Assembly: GCF_023544465.1 (NCBI RefSeq)
Contig: NZ_JALPVL010000001.1
Location: 372,001-436,000, forward strand
Length of the DNA: 64,000 bases
Source: Paractinoplanes maris
GTDB lineage: Bacteria > Actinomycetota > Actinomycetes > Mycobacteriales > Micromonosporaceae
Direction of reading: 5' to 3'
In this document: one piece after another, positions 1-11,518 of the stretch
Layout of the letters: each line of letters begins with the position of its first letter
Position numbering within the stretch: the stretch's first letter is position 1
Position numbers and translations under genes: made by a program
The notes under the pieces: generated by a model
What the model saw: only the letters and a program-made list of their open reading frames with translations
Told to the model about the DNA's origin: nothing
Databases searched by the model: none

Positions 1-676
1 TCGCGTGGCCGAAGCCCAGCTTCATCACCGTGTCGAGGTCGGCCGCGCTGACCACGCCCGACTCGACCAGCTGGATCGCCTCGACCAGGATGGCCGAGAA
101 GAGCCGGTTGGAGACGAAGCCGGCGACATCCCGCTTGACCTCGACACAGGTTTTGCCGACCTCCTCGGCGTAGGCGCGGGCCGCGGCCAGCGTCTCGTCG
201 GAGGTCTGGTAACCGCGGACCAGCTCGACCAGCTTCATCATCGGCACCGGCGAGAAGAAGTGGATGCCGACGACCGACTCGGGCCGCGCGGTGACCGTGG
301 CGATCTGGGTGATCGGGATGGCCGAGGTGTTGGTGCCGAGCACCGCGCCGGACTTGCAGATCTTGTCGAGCGTGCGGAAGACCTCGTGCTTGGCCTCCAG
401 CTTCTCGTAGATGGCCTCGACCACCACGTCGGCCTCGGCGGCGGCGTCGAGGTCGGTGGTGGGAGTGATCCGGGCGAGGGTGGACTCGGCCTCCTCCTCG
501 GTGATCTTGCCCTTGGCCGCGAACCGGCTCAGGGAGTCGCGGATCGCCGCCATGCCGCGGCCGGTCGCCGCGTCGTCCACGTCGCGCATGGTGACCTGCC
601 AGCCCGCCTGGGCCGAGACCTGCGCGATGCCGGAACCCATGAGTCCGGAGCCGATGACCGCCAAACGACCCGCCAT
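1..676 (-). CDS. 3-hydroxyacyl-CoA (3-hydroxybutyryl-CoA) dehydrogenase, 3' end cut by the window
   Basis: NAD(P)-dependent oxidation/reduction of 3-hydroxyacyl-CoA to 3-oxoacyl-CoA, either in fatty-acid or PHB turnover or in butyryl-CoA supply; cytoplasmic. The frame opens with ATG at 676 and stays open to the window edge (225 codons). The N-terminus carries the Rossmann dinucleotide motif VIGSGLMGSGIA. Further on come the family's acidic strand end (RDVDD), LGTNTSAIPIT and the catalytic segment GIHFFSPVPMMKLVE, whose His is the catalytic base in the family. The C-terminal helical domain begins (DVAGFVSNR) but its end is outside the window. The family is usually about 285 residues, so some 60 are missing. 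It reads away from the small membrane-protein gene at 815. Confidence 0.9.
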   Translation of the reverse strand, partial: MAGRLAVIGSGLMGSGIAQVSAQAGWQVTMRDVDDAATGRGMAAIRDSLSRFAAKGKITEEEAESTLARITPTTDLDAAAEADVVVEAIYEKLEAKHEVFRTLDKICKSGAVLGTNTSAIPITQIATVTARPESVVGIHFFSPVPMMKLVELVRGYQTSDETLAAARAYAEEVGKTCVEVKRDVAGFVSNRLFSAILVEAIQLVESGVVSAADLDTVMKLGFGHA

Positions 677-814
677 GAAAGTGCACCCCTTTGTGACGCC
701 GGAAACAACAGGTTCACCCTAGCGGGGCTCCTGAACGGAGACTCAGGCCAGGGGTGTGACCCGATCGGGGCAATTCCACGGAAAAAGGTCATGCCCCGAT
801 GCGAGACTGTGCCC

Positions 815-1159
815 ATGGCGTCAGGTAACGGCTGGTACCTCGTCGGGCCGCTGATCGCCGTCGGCCTGGTCGGCTTCCTCGGTGCGATTTTCTGGCGGAT
901 GGGCCTGCAGTGGACAACCGCGCGCGAGCCCGACGTCGCCGGGCTCTCCATTTTCAGCGAACCGGAGTACGGCGACCACGCCGACTACGGTCTGCTCTGC
1001 CCGGCCGCCGTGACCGCCGACGCCGAGATCGCCGGCGACATCCGCCGGCGGCTGGGTGACGCCGGGATCAGAGCCACCCAGACGTACGACCGGGACGGGC
1101 GCACCGTCGTGCTGGTCTTCGCCGAGCAGCTGGAAGAAGCGCGGCGACTGGCTCTCTAG
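815..1159 (+). CDS. Small membrane-anchored hypothetical protein
   Basis: The 114-residue protein has one strong N-terminal hydrophobic helix (about residues 7-27, [17 protein letters not shown]). A soluble tail of about 85 residues follows, and its alpha/beta character ([20 protein letters not shown], then TVVLVFAEQ) resembles the small fold found in proteins that bind or sense short ligands; no family was recognised. ATG at 815 is used. An in-frame ATG at 791 preceded by GGAAAAAGG is an equally good start and would add eight residues. Its TAG stop shares the palindrome CTAG with the stop of murA on the other strand, so the genes converge with no spacer. Function unknown; probably a cytoplasmic-facing single-pass protein. 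Confidence 0.6.
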   Translation: MASGNGWYLVGPLIAVGLVGFLGAIFWRMGLQWTTAREPDVAGLSIFSEPEYGDHADYGLLCPAAVTADAEIAGDIRRRLGDAGIRATQTYDRDGRTVVLVFAEQLEEARRLAL

Positions 1160-2442
1160 AAGTCGAAGGTCGGCTCGGGCACGTCGGCCCGCTCCACCTC
1201 GACCCCCAACCCGGCCAGGTCGGAGACGAAGTCGGGATAGCCGCGGTCGATGTGGTGCACCTCGCCGACCTCGGTGACCCCCTCGGCGCACAACCCGGCG
1301 ATGACGAGCCCGGCCCCGGCCCGGATGTCGGTCGCGCGTACGGGAGCCCCGGAAAGCCGGTCCCGACCGTTCACCACCGCGTGGTGGCCGTCGGTGCGGA
1401 TGTCGGCGCCCAGGCGCACCATCTCGTTCACGAACATGAAGCGGCCGTCGAAGATGTTCTCGGTGACCAGCGACGAGCCCTCGGCCACCGACGCCAGGCC
1501 GAGCGCCATCGGCAGCAGGTCGGTCGCGAAACCGGGGAACGGCAGAGTCACGATGTCGACCGCCTTGGGACGGTCGCTCATCCGTACGCGGAACTGGTTG
1601 TCGCCCGGCTCGACGGTGGCCCCGGCGGTGACCAGCTTGTCGAGCGCGATGTCGAGGAACTCGGCCCGCACCCCCTGCACGGTCACGTCGCCCCGGGTCA
1701 TCGCCGAGGCGAACGCCCAGGTGCCGCCCACGATCCGGTCGCCGATGGTGCGGTGCCGCACCGGGTGCAGCTCGTCGACGCCCTCGATGGTCAGCGTGGA
1801 GGTGCCGGCGCCGTCGATCTTGGCACCCATCGCGGCCAGCATGTCGCAGATGTCGACGATCTCGGGCTCACGGGCCGCGTTGTCGATCTCGGTGACGCCC
1901 TTGGCCAGGACGGCCGCCATCAACAGGTTCTCGGTGGCGCCGACGCTCGGGAAGTCCAGCCAGATCTTGCTGCCGCGCAGGCCGCCCGGGGCCGAGGCGA
2001 TGACGAAACCGTGCTCGCCGGAGATCTGCGCGCCCATCCGGGCCAGGCCGGACACGTGCATGTCGAGGCCGCGCGAGCCGATCATGTCGCCGCCGGGGAG
2101 GGCGACCCGGACATATCCCGTACGCGCGAGGAGCGGGCCCAGCACGCAGATGGACGCCCGCAGCCGCCGGACCAGGTCGTAGTCGGCCTCACTGCCCGGC
2201 GCCTCGGGCACGTCGATCGTCGCCTGACCACCCTCGAGAGTGACCTGGCAGCCCAGCCGCCGCAGCACCTCAGCCATGATCGCGATGTCGGTGATGCGCG
2301 GAACGTTCTCGACGACGCTGCGGCCGGGCGCGAGCAGCGCCACCGCCATCAGCTTGAGCGCCGAGTTCTTCGCACCGCCCACAGCGACCGCACCGGTCAG
2401 CGGCGTGCCGCCCTTCACCCTGATCACATCCACGCGGGCCAT
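1156..2442 (-). CDS. murA: UDP-N-acetylglucosamine 1-carboxyvinyltransferase (Cys-to-Asp, fosfomycin-insensitive type)
   Basis: First committed step of peptidoglycan precursor synthesis: transfer of enolpyruvate from PEP to UDP-GlcNAc in the cytoplasm. The 428-residue protein has the EPSP-synthase-like double domain, with GGAKNSALK near residue 25 and the loop [15 protein letters not shown] at 115-129. In this loop Asp119 stands where Escherichia coli MurA has Cys115. Asp at this site is known in mycobacteria and other actinobacteria and makes the enzyme insensitive to fosfomycin. ATG at 2442 is chosen because the protein then begins [12 protein letters not shown] as in homologues; the frame stays open upstream but that part is antisense to cobO. 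Divergent from the adenosyltransferase gene with a 42-bp spacer. Confidence 0.96.
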   Translation of the reverse strand: MARVDVIRVKGGTPLTGAVAVGGAKNSALKLMAVALLAPGRSVVENVPRITDIAIMAEVLRRLGCQVTLEGGQATIDVPEAPGSEADYDLVRRLRASICVLGPLLARTGYVRVALPGGDMIGSRGLDMHVSGLARMGAQISGEHGFVIASAPGGLRGSKIWLDFPSVGATENLLMAAVLAKGVTEIDNAAREPEIVDICDMLAAMGAKIDGAGTSTLTIEGVDELHPVRHRTIGDRIVGGTWAFASAMTRGDVTVQGVRAEFLDIALDKLVTAGATVEPGDNQFRVRMSDRPKAVDIVTLPFPGFATDLLPMALGLASVAEGSSLVTENIFDGRFMFVNEMVRLGADIRTDGHHAVVNGRDRLSGAPVRATDIRAGAGLVIAGLCAEGVTEVGEVHHIDRGYPDFVSDLAGLGVEVERADVPEPTFDF

Positions 2443-2484
2443 GGTATTGGCCTGGCTTCCTCGGTGCCCGCCTAGGGTGTCTTC

Positions 2485-3060
2485 ATGGCCGTTCACCTCA
2501 CCCGCATCTACACCCGTGCCGGCGACGCCGGGCAGACCCGCCTCGGCAACAACGAGGTCGCCGACAAGACCGATCCGCGCATCGTCGCCTATGCCGACAC
2601 TGACGAGTGCAACGCGGCGCTGGGCGTGGCGCTGGCCCTCGGTGACCTGCCCGCCGACCTCCGGAAGGTGCTCACCGCCCTCCAGAACGATCTCTTCGAC
2701 GTCGGGGCCGACCTCTGCAACCCCGAGACCGAGAACCCGCCGTACCCCCCGCTGCGGATCACCGAGGACTACGTGACCCGCCTCGAGGGCTGGTGCGACG
2801 AGTTCAACGAGCGCCTGGCCGCCCTCGACAGCTTCGTCCTCCCGGGTGGCACCCCGGGGGCCGCGCTGCTCCACGTGGCCCGCACCGTGGCCCGCCGGGC
2901 CGAGCGCTCCACCTGGACGCTGCTGCGCGCCGACCCCGGCCGGACCAGCGACCTGCCCGCGAAATACCTGAACCGCCTCTCCGACCTGCTCTTCATCCTC
3001 TCCCGCGTCGCCAACCCGGGCGGCGACGTGAAGTGGGTTCCTGGCGGCGGCGCGGCCTGA
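2485..3060 (+). CDS. Cob(I)alamin adenosyltransferase, PduO type
   Basis: Transfers the adenosyl group of ATP to cob(I)alamin to make adenosylcobalamin, the cofactor of B12-dependent mutases and class II ribonucleotide reductase. The 191-residue four-helix-bundle protein starts [18 protein letters not shown], the ATP-binding signature of the PduO type (not CobA/BtuR). It continues with [22 protein letters not shown] and the trimer-interface segment ARRAERS. Length matches the family. ATG at 2485 lies 42 bp from the divergent murA start. Its place between murA and DUF2550/atpC is conserved in many actinobacteria. No cobalamin riboswitch fits in the 42-bp upstream gap. Confidence 0.93.
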   Translation: MAVHLTRIYTRAGDAGQTRLGNNEVADKTDPRIVAYADTDECNAALGVALALGDLPADLRKVLTALQNDLFDVGADLCNPETENPPYPPLRITEDYVTRLEGWCDEFNERLAALDSFVLPGGTPGAALLHVARTVARRAERSTWTLLRADPGRTSDLPAKYLNRLSDLLFILSRVANPGGDVKWVPGGGAA

Positions 3061-3108
3061 TGCTGAAACCCCGATGACGTACGCCGCCAGAGGTGCCACC
3101 ATCGACGC

Positions 3109-3159
3109 ATGACCTCACGCGCAGTCGTCTTCACCCGGCCCCTTCCGGCGGCCGGCTGA
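3109..3159 (+). promoter_or_regulatory. Possible leader peptide of an attenuator upstream of the PheRS-like gene
   Basis: A 16-codon frame ([16 protein letters not shown], then TGA) sits between cobO and the synthetase-like gene. It overlaps by ATGA the stop of another mini-frame starting at 3074. It contains one Phe codon (TTC) and is followed by a perfect GC-rich hairpin at 3178-3202. TGACGT (3075-3080) and CACCAT (3097-3102), 16 nt apart, could form a promoter that makes this peptide leaderless. The arrangement (leader, hairpin, aminoacyl-tRNA-synthetase-like gene) is that of transcription attenuation. A single Phe codon is weak for a Phe sensor, so this is a hypothesis. Confidence 0.3.
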
Positions 3160-3177
3160 CCTTCGCGTCCGAGTTTC

Positions 3178-3202
3178 ACGGCCGTCCCACCGGGGCGGCC
3201 GT
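3178..3202 (+). terminator. Terminator-like hairpin before the PheRS-like gene
   Basis: An 11-bp stem (one G-U pair) closes an ACC triloop: ACGGCCGTCCC pairs with GGGGCGGCCGT. It is followed by the pyrimidine-rich stretch TCTCGTTCCGGCTTCCCCC rather than a clean U-tract. It lies 118 nt after the cobO stop and 39 nt before the next start, so it can serve as cobO terminator, attenuator, or both. Confidence 0.5.
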
Positions 3203-3241
3203 TCTCGTTCCGGCTTCCCCCTGACCTCCAGGAGCAAGCCG

Positions 3242-4456
3242 ATGTCCCTCGCATCCGACCTCGCTGTCCGCGACCTCACCGACCCGGCCCAGGGCCCGCA
3301 CGCGATCCAGGCGATCGTCCGGGCCGTGCTCGACGCCGCGACCACCCGATGGCCCGGCGCCGAACTGATCGTCCACCGCGGCGACCGCATCGTCGACGTG
3401 GCCGACAACTACGACCGGCTCGGCTACTCCGCCGAGGCAGCGACCCGCGACGGCCGCTACAGCCGCTACGTCGACGAGCGGCGGATGTTGCGCTCCCAGA
3501 CGTCGGCGCTGATCCCGGGTGCCCTGCGCGCGCTGAGCGCCCCGGACGCCCTGATCGCGTGCCCCGGCGTCGTCTACCGCCGCGACTCCATCGACCGCCT
3601 GCACACCGGCACACCCCACCAGCTCGACCTGTGGCACATCGCCCGCGCCACCAGGCCGGACCAAGACCGTGACGGCCCGCCCGCACTGACCAGGCCGCGG
3701 CGCGACAGTGGCGGGCCGACCTCGTTGATCGACCTGGTCGCGACCGCGGTGGCGGCCGCCCTGCCCGGCACGGCCTGGCGGACCCGCCCGGCCTCCCACC
3801 CCTACACGACCGACGGGCTCGAGATCGAGGCGTGGTCCGGCGACGCGTGGGTGGAGATCGGCGAGTGCGGGGTCGCCGCGGTCCCCGTGATCGGCCCGGA
3901 CCGGCGCGGGCTGGCCCTGGGGCTGGGCCTCGACCGCCTGCTGATGCTGCGCAAGGGCATCGACGACATCCGGCTGCTGCGCTCGGCCGAGCCGCGCATC
4001 CGGCAGCAGATGACCGACCTGACGCCGTACCGCCCGGTGTCCGCGCAGCCGGCCGCCCGCCGTGACCTGTCAGTGGCTCTGCCCGCGGACGTGACCGCCG
4101 AGGACCTGGGCGACCGGGTCCGCTCCCTGCTCGGCCCGGACGCCGCCCTCGTCGAGGAGGTGACCATCAAGTCGGCGACACCACCGGACGCCCTGCCCGC
4201 AGCCTCACGGGCCCGGCTGGCCATCCGCGACGGCGAGGTGAACGTCCTGCTCCGCGTCGTCCTGCGCGACCTGCACCGCCCACTCCCCCCGCGAGCGAGC
4301 CAACGCCCTCCGCGACCGCCTCCACGACGGCCTGATGGAACGGAGGGTTACACCAGCAGAGAGCCGTCGATCACCGTGACCGCCTGGCCGGTCAGATGGG
4401 CGCGGTCGCCGCGCAGGGACACCCGCACGAAGCCGCCGCGGGCCGAGGCCTGGTAG
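3242..4456 (+). CDS. Monomeric phenylalanyl-tRNA synthetase-like protein (PheS-type catalytic core fused to FDX-ACB); apparent frameshift near the end
   Basis: A class II aminoacyl-tRNA-synthetase-like protein. Motif 2 is visible as CPGVVYRRDSIDRLHTGTPH and motif 3 as GLALGLGLDRLLMLRKGI, both of the PheRS alpha type. From about residue 260 a ferredoxin-fold anticodon-binding domain of PheT type follows (RRDLSVALPADVTAEDLG up to VNLLRVVLRDLHR-like text). Catalytic core plus FDX-ACB in one chain is the layout of mitochondrial PheRS, not of the bacterial alpha2beta2 enzyme. At the run of six C (4285-4290) the frame appears shifted by one extra base. After removing one C the protein continues ERANALRDRLHDGL, exactly what FDX-ACB needs, and stops at 4379. 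Read unshifted, it ends at 4456 with a proline/arginine-rich tail overlapping phzF. ATG at 3242 has AGGAG upstream. Activity as a synthetase is not shown; it may be a paralogue with another amino-acyl role. Confidence 0.8.
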   Translation: MSLASDLAVRDLTDPAQGPHAIQAIVRAVLDAATTRWPGAELIVHRGDRIVDVADNYDRLGYSAEAATRDGRYSRYVDERRMLRSQTSALIPGALRALSAPDALIACPGVVYRRDSIDRLHTGTPHQLDLWHIARATRPDQDRDGPPALTRPRRDSGGPTSLIDLVATAVAAALPGTAWRTRPASHPYTTDGLEIEAWSGDAWVEIGECGVAAVPVIGPDRRGLALGLGLDRLLMLRKGIDDIRLLRSAEPRIRQQMTDLTPYRPVSAQPAARRDLSVALPADVTAEDLGDRVRSLLGPDAALVEEVTIKSATPPDALPAASRARLAIRDGEVNVLLRVVLRDLHRPLPPRASQRPPRPPPRRPDGTEGYTSREPSITVTAWPVRWARSPRRDTRTKPPRAEAW

Positions 4457-5154
4457 CCGACGAGTTCGGTGCGGCCGCCCAGCTTTTCCGACCAGAACGG
4501 GGCCAGCGCGGTGTGCGCGCTGCCGGTCACCGGGTCCTCCCCCACCCCGGCCGCCGCGCCGAAGAAGCGGGACACGAAGTCGTAGCCGCCGTCCGGGTCG
4601 TCGGCCCGGGCGGTGACGATCACGCCGCGTTGCTCATAGCCGGCCAGCGCTCTCAGGTCGGGTGTCAGATCCCGTACGGCGGTCTCGTCGAGCAGCTCGA
4701 GCAGGAAGTCGTCGGTGTTGGGGCCGGTGTGGTGCACCGATACCGCTTCGGCGCCGAGCACGTCGAGCAGCTCGGGGTCGGCCGCCACGGGAGCCAGCGG
4801 CGCGGTCGGGAAGTCGAGCGTGAACCAGCCCTTGTCACCGGCGGTCGCGGTCAGCACGCCGCTGCGGGTGGCGAACCGCACCGTGCCGTCGACCGCCAGC
4901 ACGTGTGCGGTGGCCAGCGTGGCGTGCCCACACAAGTTGACCTCGACCGCCGGGGTGAACCAGCGCAGCGCGTAATCGGCCTCGCCACCGGGCGGAAGCG
5001 GGTGGACGAAGGCGGTCTCGGAGAGGTTGACCTCGGTCGCGACCCGGCTCATCCACTGCTCGCCGGGGAACTCTGGCTGGTCGAGCACGACCACTCCGGC
5101 CGGGTTGCCGGCGAACGGCTGGTCGGTGAAGGCGTCGACGATTCGGATGCGCAT
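4348..5154 (-). CDS. PhzF family isomerase
   Basis: PhzF-fold protein (two diaminopimelate-epimerase-like halves). The family isomerises trans-2,3-dihydro-3-hydroxyanthranilate in phenazine makers, but most members outside phenazine clusters have no known substrate. The 268 residues show the usual start IVDAFTDQPFAGNPAGVV and the acid residue region NLSETAF (Glu46 matches the catalytic Glu of PhzF). They also show CGHATLATAHVL and the C-terminal GVGEDPVTGSAHTALAP signature. No other phenazine gene is nearby, so phenazine synthesis is not implied. Its 3' end overlaps the tail of the convergent PheRS-like gene; with the frameshift corrected the overlap shrinks to about 30 bp. Confidence 0.9.
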   Translation of the reverse strand: MRIRIVDAFTDQPFAGNPAGVVVLDQPEFPGEQWMSRVATEVNLSETAFVHPLPPGGEADYALRWFTPAVEVNLCGHATLATAHVLAVDGTVRFATRSGVLTATAGDKGWFTLDFPTAPLAPVAADPELLDVLGAEAVSVHHTGPNTDDFLLELLDETAVRDLTPDLRALAGYEQRGVIVTARADDPDGGYDFVSRFFGAAAGVGEDPVTGSAHTALAPFWSEKLGGRTELVGYQASARGGFVRVSLRGDRAHLTGQAVTVIDGSLLV

Positions 5155-5213
5155 GCCCCGACGGTAGGAGACCGAGCCTTACCGGGCGAGAGCCAATCGG
5201 CGCCGGGCGGCTG

Positions 5214-5681
5214 TCACTGCTCGATCGGGTCGGGACGGATGGCCGGGCGGGGCGCGACACTGCCCGGCTGGCCCGGCGGCGCGGCCTCGAGCCAGGAGAG
5301 GAAGCCGGTCACGGTCGACTCGGCCATCGCGATCTCTAGCTCGTCGAGGGTGGTGGCCAGGCGCAGGATGACCCAGTGGCCGGGCATGGTGAGCCGCTCG
5401 GGCCCCTCGGGATCGCGGCGGCCCTCGACCGTGGTCGTCGCGCGGTCGAGAATGCGTTTGGGGCGGAAGGCGAAGCTGAACATGCGGTGGATCCGGAGCT
5501 CGCCGCCGGCGAACTGACCGATCGCCGGGGACCAGCCGCGGCCCGGCACGAGGGTGCTGACCCGGATCTGCAACCGGATCGTGCCGCCGCCGAATTTGAG
5601 CACCCGGCGGCGGAAGAAGACCAGTAACAGGAGCACGAGCAGCGCGACGACGCAGATTCCGAAGATTTCCAGAACCCGCAT
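5214..5681 (-). CDS. DUF2550 domain-containing membrane-anchored protein
   Basis: The 155-residue protein opens with a single transmembrane helix (about residues 5-24, EIFGICVVALLVLLLLVFF) followed by basic RRR. A cytoplasmic domain rich in beta strands comes next (GGTIRLQIRV, RGWSPAIGQFAGGELRIHRMFSF, DELEIAMAESTVTGFLSWLEAAPPG). DUF2550 is an actinobacterial family of unknown function that is almost always found directly downstream of atpC. That position is kept here, with eight bases between the atpC stop and this ATG, so the two are probably co-transcribed and translationally linked. The C-terminal tail is Pro-rich. Confidence 0.88.
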   Translation of the reverse strand: MRVLEIFGICVVALLVLLLLVFFRRRVLKFGGGTIRLQIRVSTLVPGRGWSPAIGQFAGGELRIHRMFSFAFRPKRILDRATTTVEGRRDPEGPERLTMPGHWVILRLATTLDELEIAMAESTVTGFLSWLEAAPPGQPGSVAPRPAIRPDPIEQ

Positions 5682-5689
5682 CGCCGGCG

Positions 5690-5971
5690 TCAGCGGGACT
5701 CGGGGGTGGCGGGCGTGGCGCTCTCGGCCAGGACGGTCACACCGTCGGCGTCGATCGAGAGGAAACCGCCGGTCACGTCATAGGTCAGCTGCTCACCACC
5801 GGCGAGCTTGACCCGCACCTGCGACGGCTCCTTGAGCAGGCCCAGAAGCGGCGAGTGACCCGGCAGCACACCGATCTCACCCTCGGTGGTGCGCGCGACG
5901 AGCATTTCGGCCTCGCCGGACCAGACACGCTCCTCGACGGCGACGACCTTGACGGGCAGCTGGTTGGCCAC
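5690..5971 (-). CDS. atpC: F1F0 ATP synthase epsilon subunit
   Basis: Regulatory central-stalk subunit of F1. The 93 residues form the beta-sandwich domain (VKVVAVEERVWSGEAEMLVARTTEGEIGVLPGHSPLLGLL ... GGFLSIDADGVTVLAESA). The C-terminal helical hairpin of longer epsilon subunits is missing, as in several actinobacteria. GTG at 5971 is chosen because GGGAGA lies seven bases upstream and homologues begin near this residue; the TTG at 5998 upstream has no such site. Unusually, it does not follow atpD: a hairpin and an LCP gene come between. DUF2550 follows after 8 bp. Confidence 0.93.
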   Translation of the reverse strand: MANQLPVKVVAVEERVWSGEAEMLVARTTEGEIGVLPGHSPLLGLLKEPSQVRVKLAGGEQLTYDVTGGFLSIDADGVTVLAESATPATPESR

Positions 5972-6062
5972 GCTGTCTCCCTGTTCAGGCTGCTTCAACT
6001 ATTGGGTGAAGTCTAGACGGAGCCCCTCCCGGCCGTGGCCGGGGGTGGTGACCGCCACGTGA

Positions 6063-7184
6063 TCAGCTGTTCGTGTTGATGTATTGCGGGTTGCGGAAGA
6101 TGAAGGTACGCACCTGGTCCTGCCGCACCGAGGCGAAGAAGTCCTTCGCGGTCGAGTCGAGCTCCTCGCCGCGGTAGTCGCCGTTGACGATGACCGAGCT
6201 GCCGGGCAGCTTGATCAGGGTCATGTCGTCGGAGCGCAGGTTCTTCATCGCGAAGGCCCAGTCGACCACGCTGTGCCCGCCGCCGTCGAAGATGAGCGCC
6301 TTGCCGGCCGCCTTGAGCACCGCGTCGAGTTTGGCCGGGTTGGTCACCACGTTCTTGCTCAGCGCCTGCTTGGCCATCGCCTTGATGAATTGCTGCTGGT
6401 GGCGCTGCCGGTCGTAGTCGCCGCGGGGCAGGCCGTAACGCTGCCGCACGAAGTCGAGCGCCTGCCACGCCTGGAGGTGGTAGGTGCCCTTCTTGTATTG
6501 CGCCTGCGGACCGTAATAGGGGTGCGCGCAGGAGTTGTCGGCGCAGCGGGAGAGACGCGGGCGGGGCTTGCCGCTGGGCTGCAGGTGCTCCGATTTCACG
6601 TTCTGGTCGATCGTCATCGTGACGCCGCCCATGGCCTCGACGATCGCCTTGAAGCCGTTGAAGTTGATGATCGCGCCGGCGTCGAATTTCTGGATGCCGG
6701 TGAGCCGGCCGACCGTCTTGGCCAGCAGGTCGAAGCCCTGCACCACGTCGTGCTTGCCGTTGCCGACGGCGCTGCCGTAGCCCATCGCGGCATTGATCTT
6801 GGAGCGGCCGCCCTTGAAGCCGGTCTTGGCGAACGGCGGGATGTCGACGATCAGGTCGCGCGGGATCGAGAAGAGGTACGCCTGGCTCAGGTCCCGGGGG
6901 ATGTGGGCCACGATGATCGAGTCGGACAGCGGGGTCTGCTCGTCGGAGCGCGGGTCGATGCCGACCAGCAGGATGTTGAGCGGTCCCTTGATGTCCGAGA
7001 CCTTCTCGGGCGCGCCGGCCACGGCCGGGTCGCCGAAGAGGTTCTGCGTCTCGACGGCGCCGGCGTAGCGCGACACCAGCACCTGCTGGGTCACCAGGGC
7101 ACCACCGGCGATCACCATGAGGACGCAGCCGAAGAGCGCGCAGAGCCGCGCCCACAGCGGCGTCCGCTTGGAAGACTTCGCCAC
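6063..7184 (-). CDS. LytR-CpsA-Psr (LCP) family cell-wall glycopolymer ligase
   Basis: LCP proteins transfer lipid-linked glycopolymers such as teichoic acid, arabinogalactan or capsule onto peptidoglycan, acting outside the membrane. The 373-residue protein has a short basic cytoplasmic tail, one transmembrane helix (about residues 12-33) and the LCP catalytic domain. Family marks are NILLVGIDPRS, SDSIIVAHIPRDLSQAYLFSIPRD, GGRSKINAAMGYG and, toward the end, LDFVRQRYGLPRGDYDRQRHQQQFI; these carry the Arg/Asp residues that bind pyrophosphate and Mg. GTG at 7184 has GGGGAG upstream. It sits between atpD and atpC on the same strand, 180 bp after the atpD stop and 91 bp before atpC. A short GC hairpin (6028-6043) separates it from atpC. 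Confidence 0.92.
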   Translation of the reverse strand: MAKSSKRTPLWARLCALFGCVLMVIAGGALVTQQVLVSRYAGAVETQNLFGDPAVAGAPEKVSDIKGPLNILLVGIDPRSDEQTPLSDSIIVAHIPRDLSQAYLFSIPRDLIVDIPPFAKTGFKGGRSKINAAMGYGSAVGNGKHDVVQGFDLLAKTVGRLTGIQKFDAGAIINFNGFKAIVEAMGGVTMTIDQNVKSEHLQPSGKPRPRLSRCADNSCAHPYYGPQAQYKKGTYHLQAWQALDFVRQRYGLPRGDYDRQRHQQQFIKAMAKQALSKNVVTNPAKLDAVLKAAGKALIFDGGGHSVVDWAFAMKNLRSDDMTLIKLPGSSVIVNGDYRGEELDSTAKDFFASVRQDQVRTFIFRNPQYINTNS

Positions 7185-7299
7185 GCGCTCCCCTTAGTCG
7201 GCGGATCAAGAGCAGGATCGATGGTCAAGAGTAACCAGTGCCGACCGGCCCCGCTCGGCACTACCCACACAAAACGGACAAAGCTGGCGGGAGAAACGG

Positions 7300-7336
7300 C
7301 GAAGCCGCGCCTACCTTTACGGTCGGCGCGGCTTCG
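7300..7336 (-). terminator. Terminator-like hairpin after atpD
   Basis: Perfect 12-bp stem (CGAAGCCGCGCC with GGCGCGGCTTCG) and a 13-nt loop, starting about 30 nt beyond the atpD stop. On the atpD transcript it is followed by GTTTCTCCCGCCAGC and then two more U-rich clusters. It would separate the atpBEFHAGD transcript from the LCP and atpC genes, at least partly. Confidence 0.6.
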
Positions 7337-7364
7337 GCAACGTTGAGGCGATGGGGGGCTCGAA

Positions 7365-9739
<2,375 letters not shown>

Positions 9740-9741
9740 GG

Positions 9742-11391
<1,650 letters not shown>

Positions 11392-11518
11392 CCTCTGCCT
11401 TCTCTGTCTAGCTCGGGACGTTCCCGCCACCGAGGGGCCTGCTCGATCCGCGTCGCCGCCGGACCGAGTTCAAAACTTCATCGCAGTACGGCGAAGCCGT
11501 TTTGGCAGCTCAGTAAAG

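Noticed and set aside
5..1159. Long plus-strand frame over the 3-hydroxyacyl-CoA dehydrogenase and small membrane gene
   Set aside because: Only the last 114 residues from ATG 815 look like a protein; the rest is antisense to the dehydrogenase, whose Rossmann motif is plain.
2443..2484. Cobalamin riboswitch upstream of the adenosyltransferase
   Set aside because: The gap is 42 bp, far too short for the riboswitch; no B12-box consensus is present.
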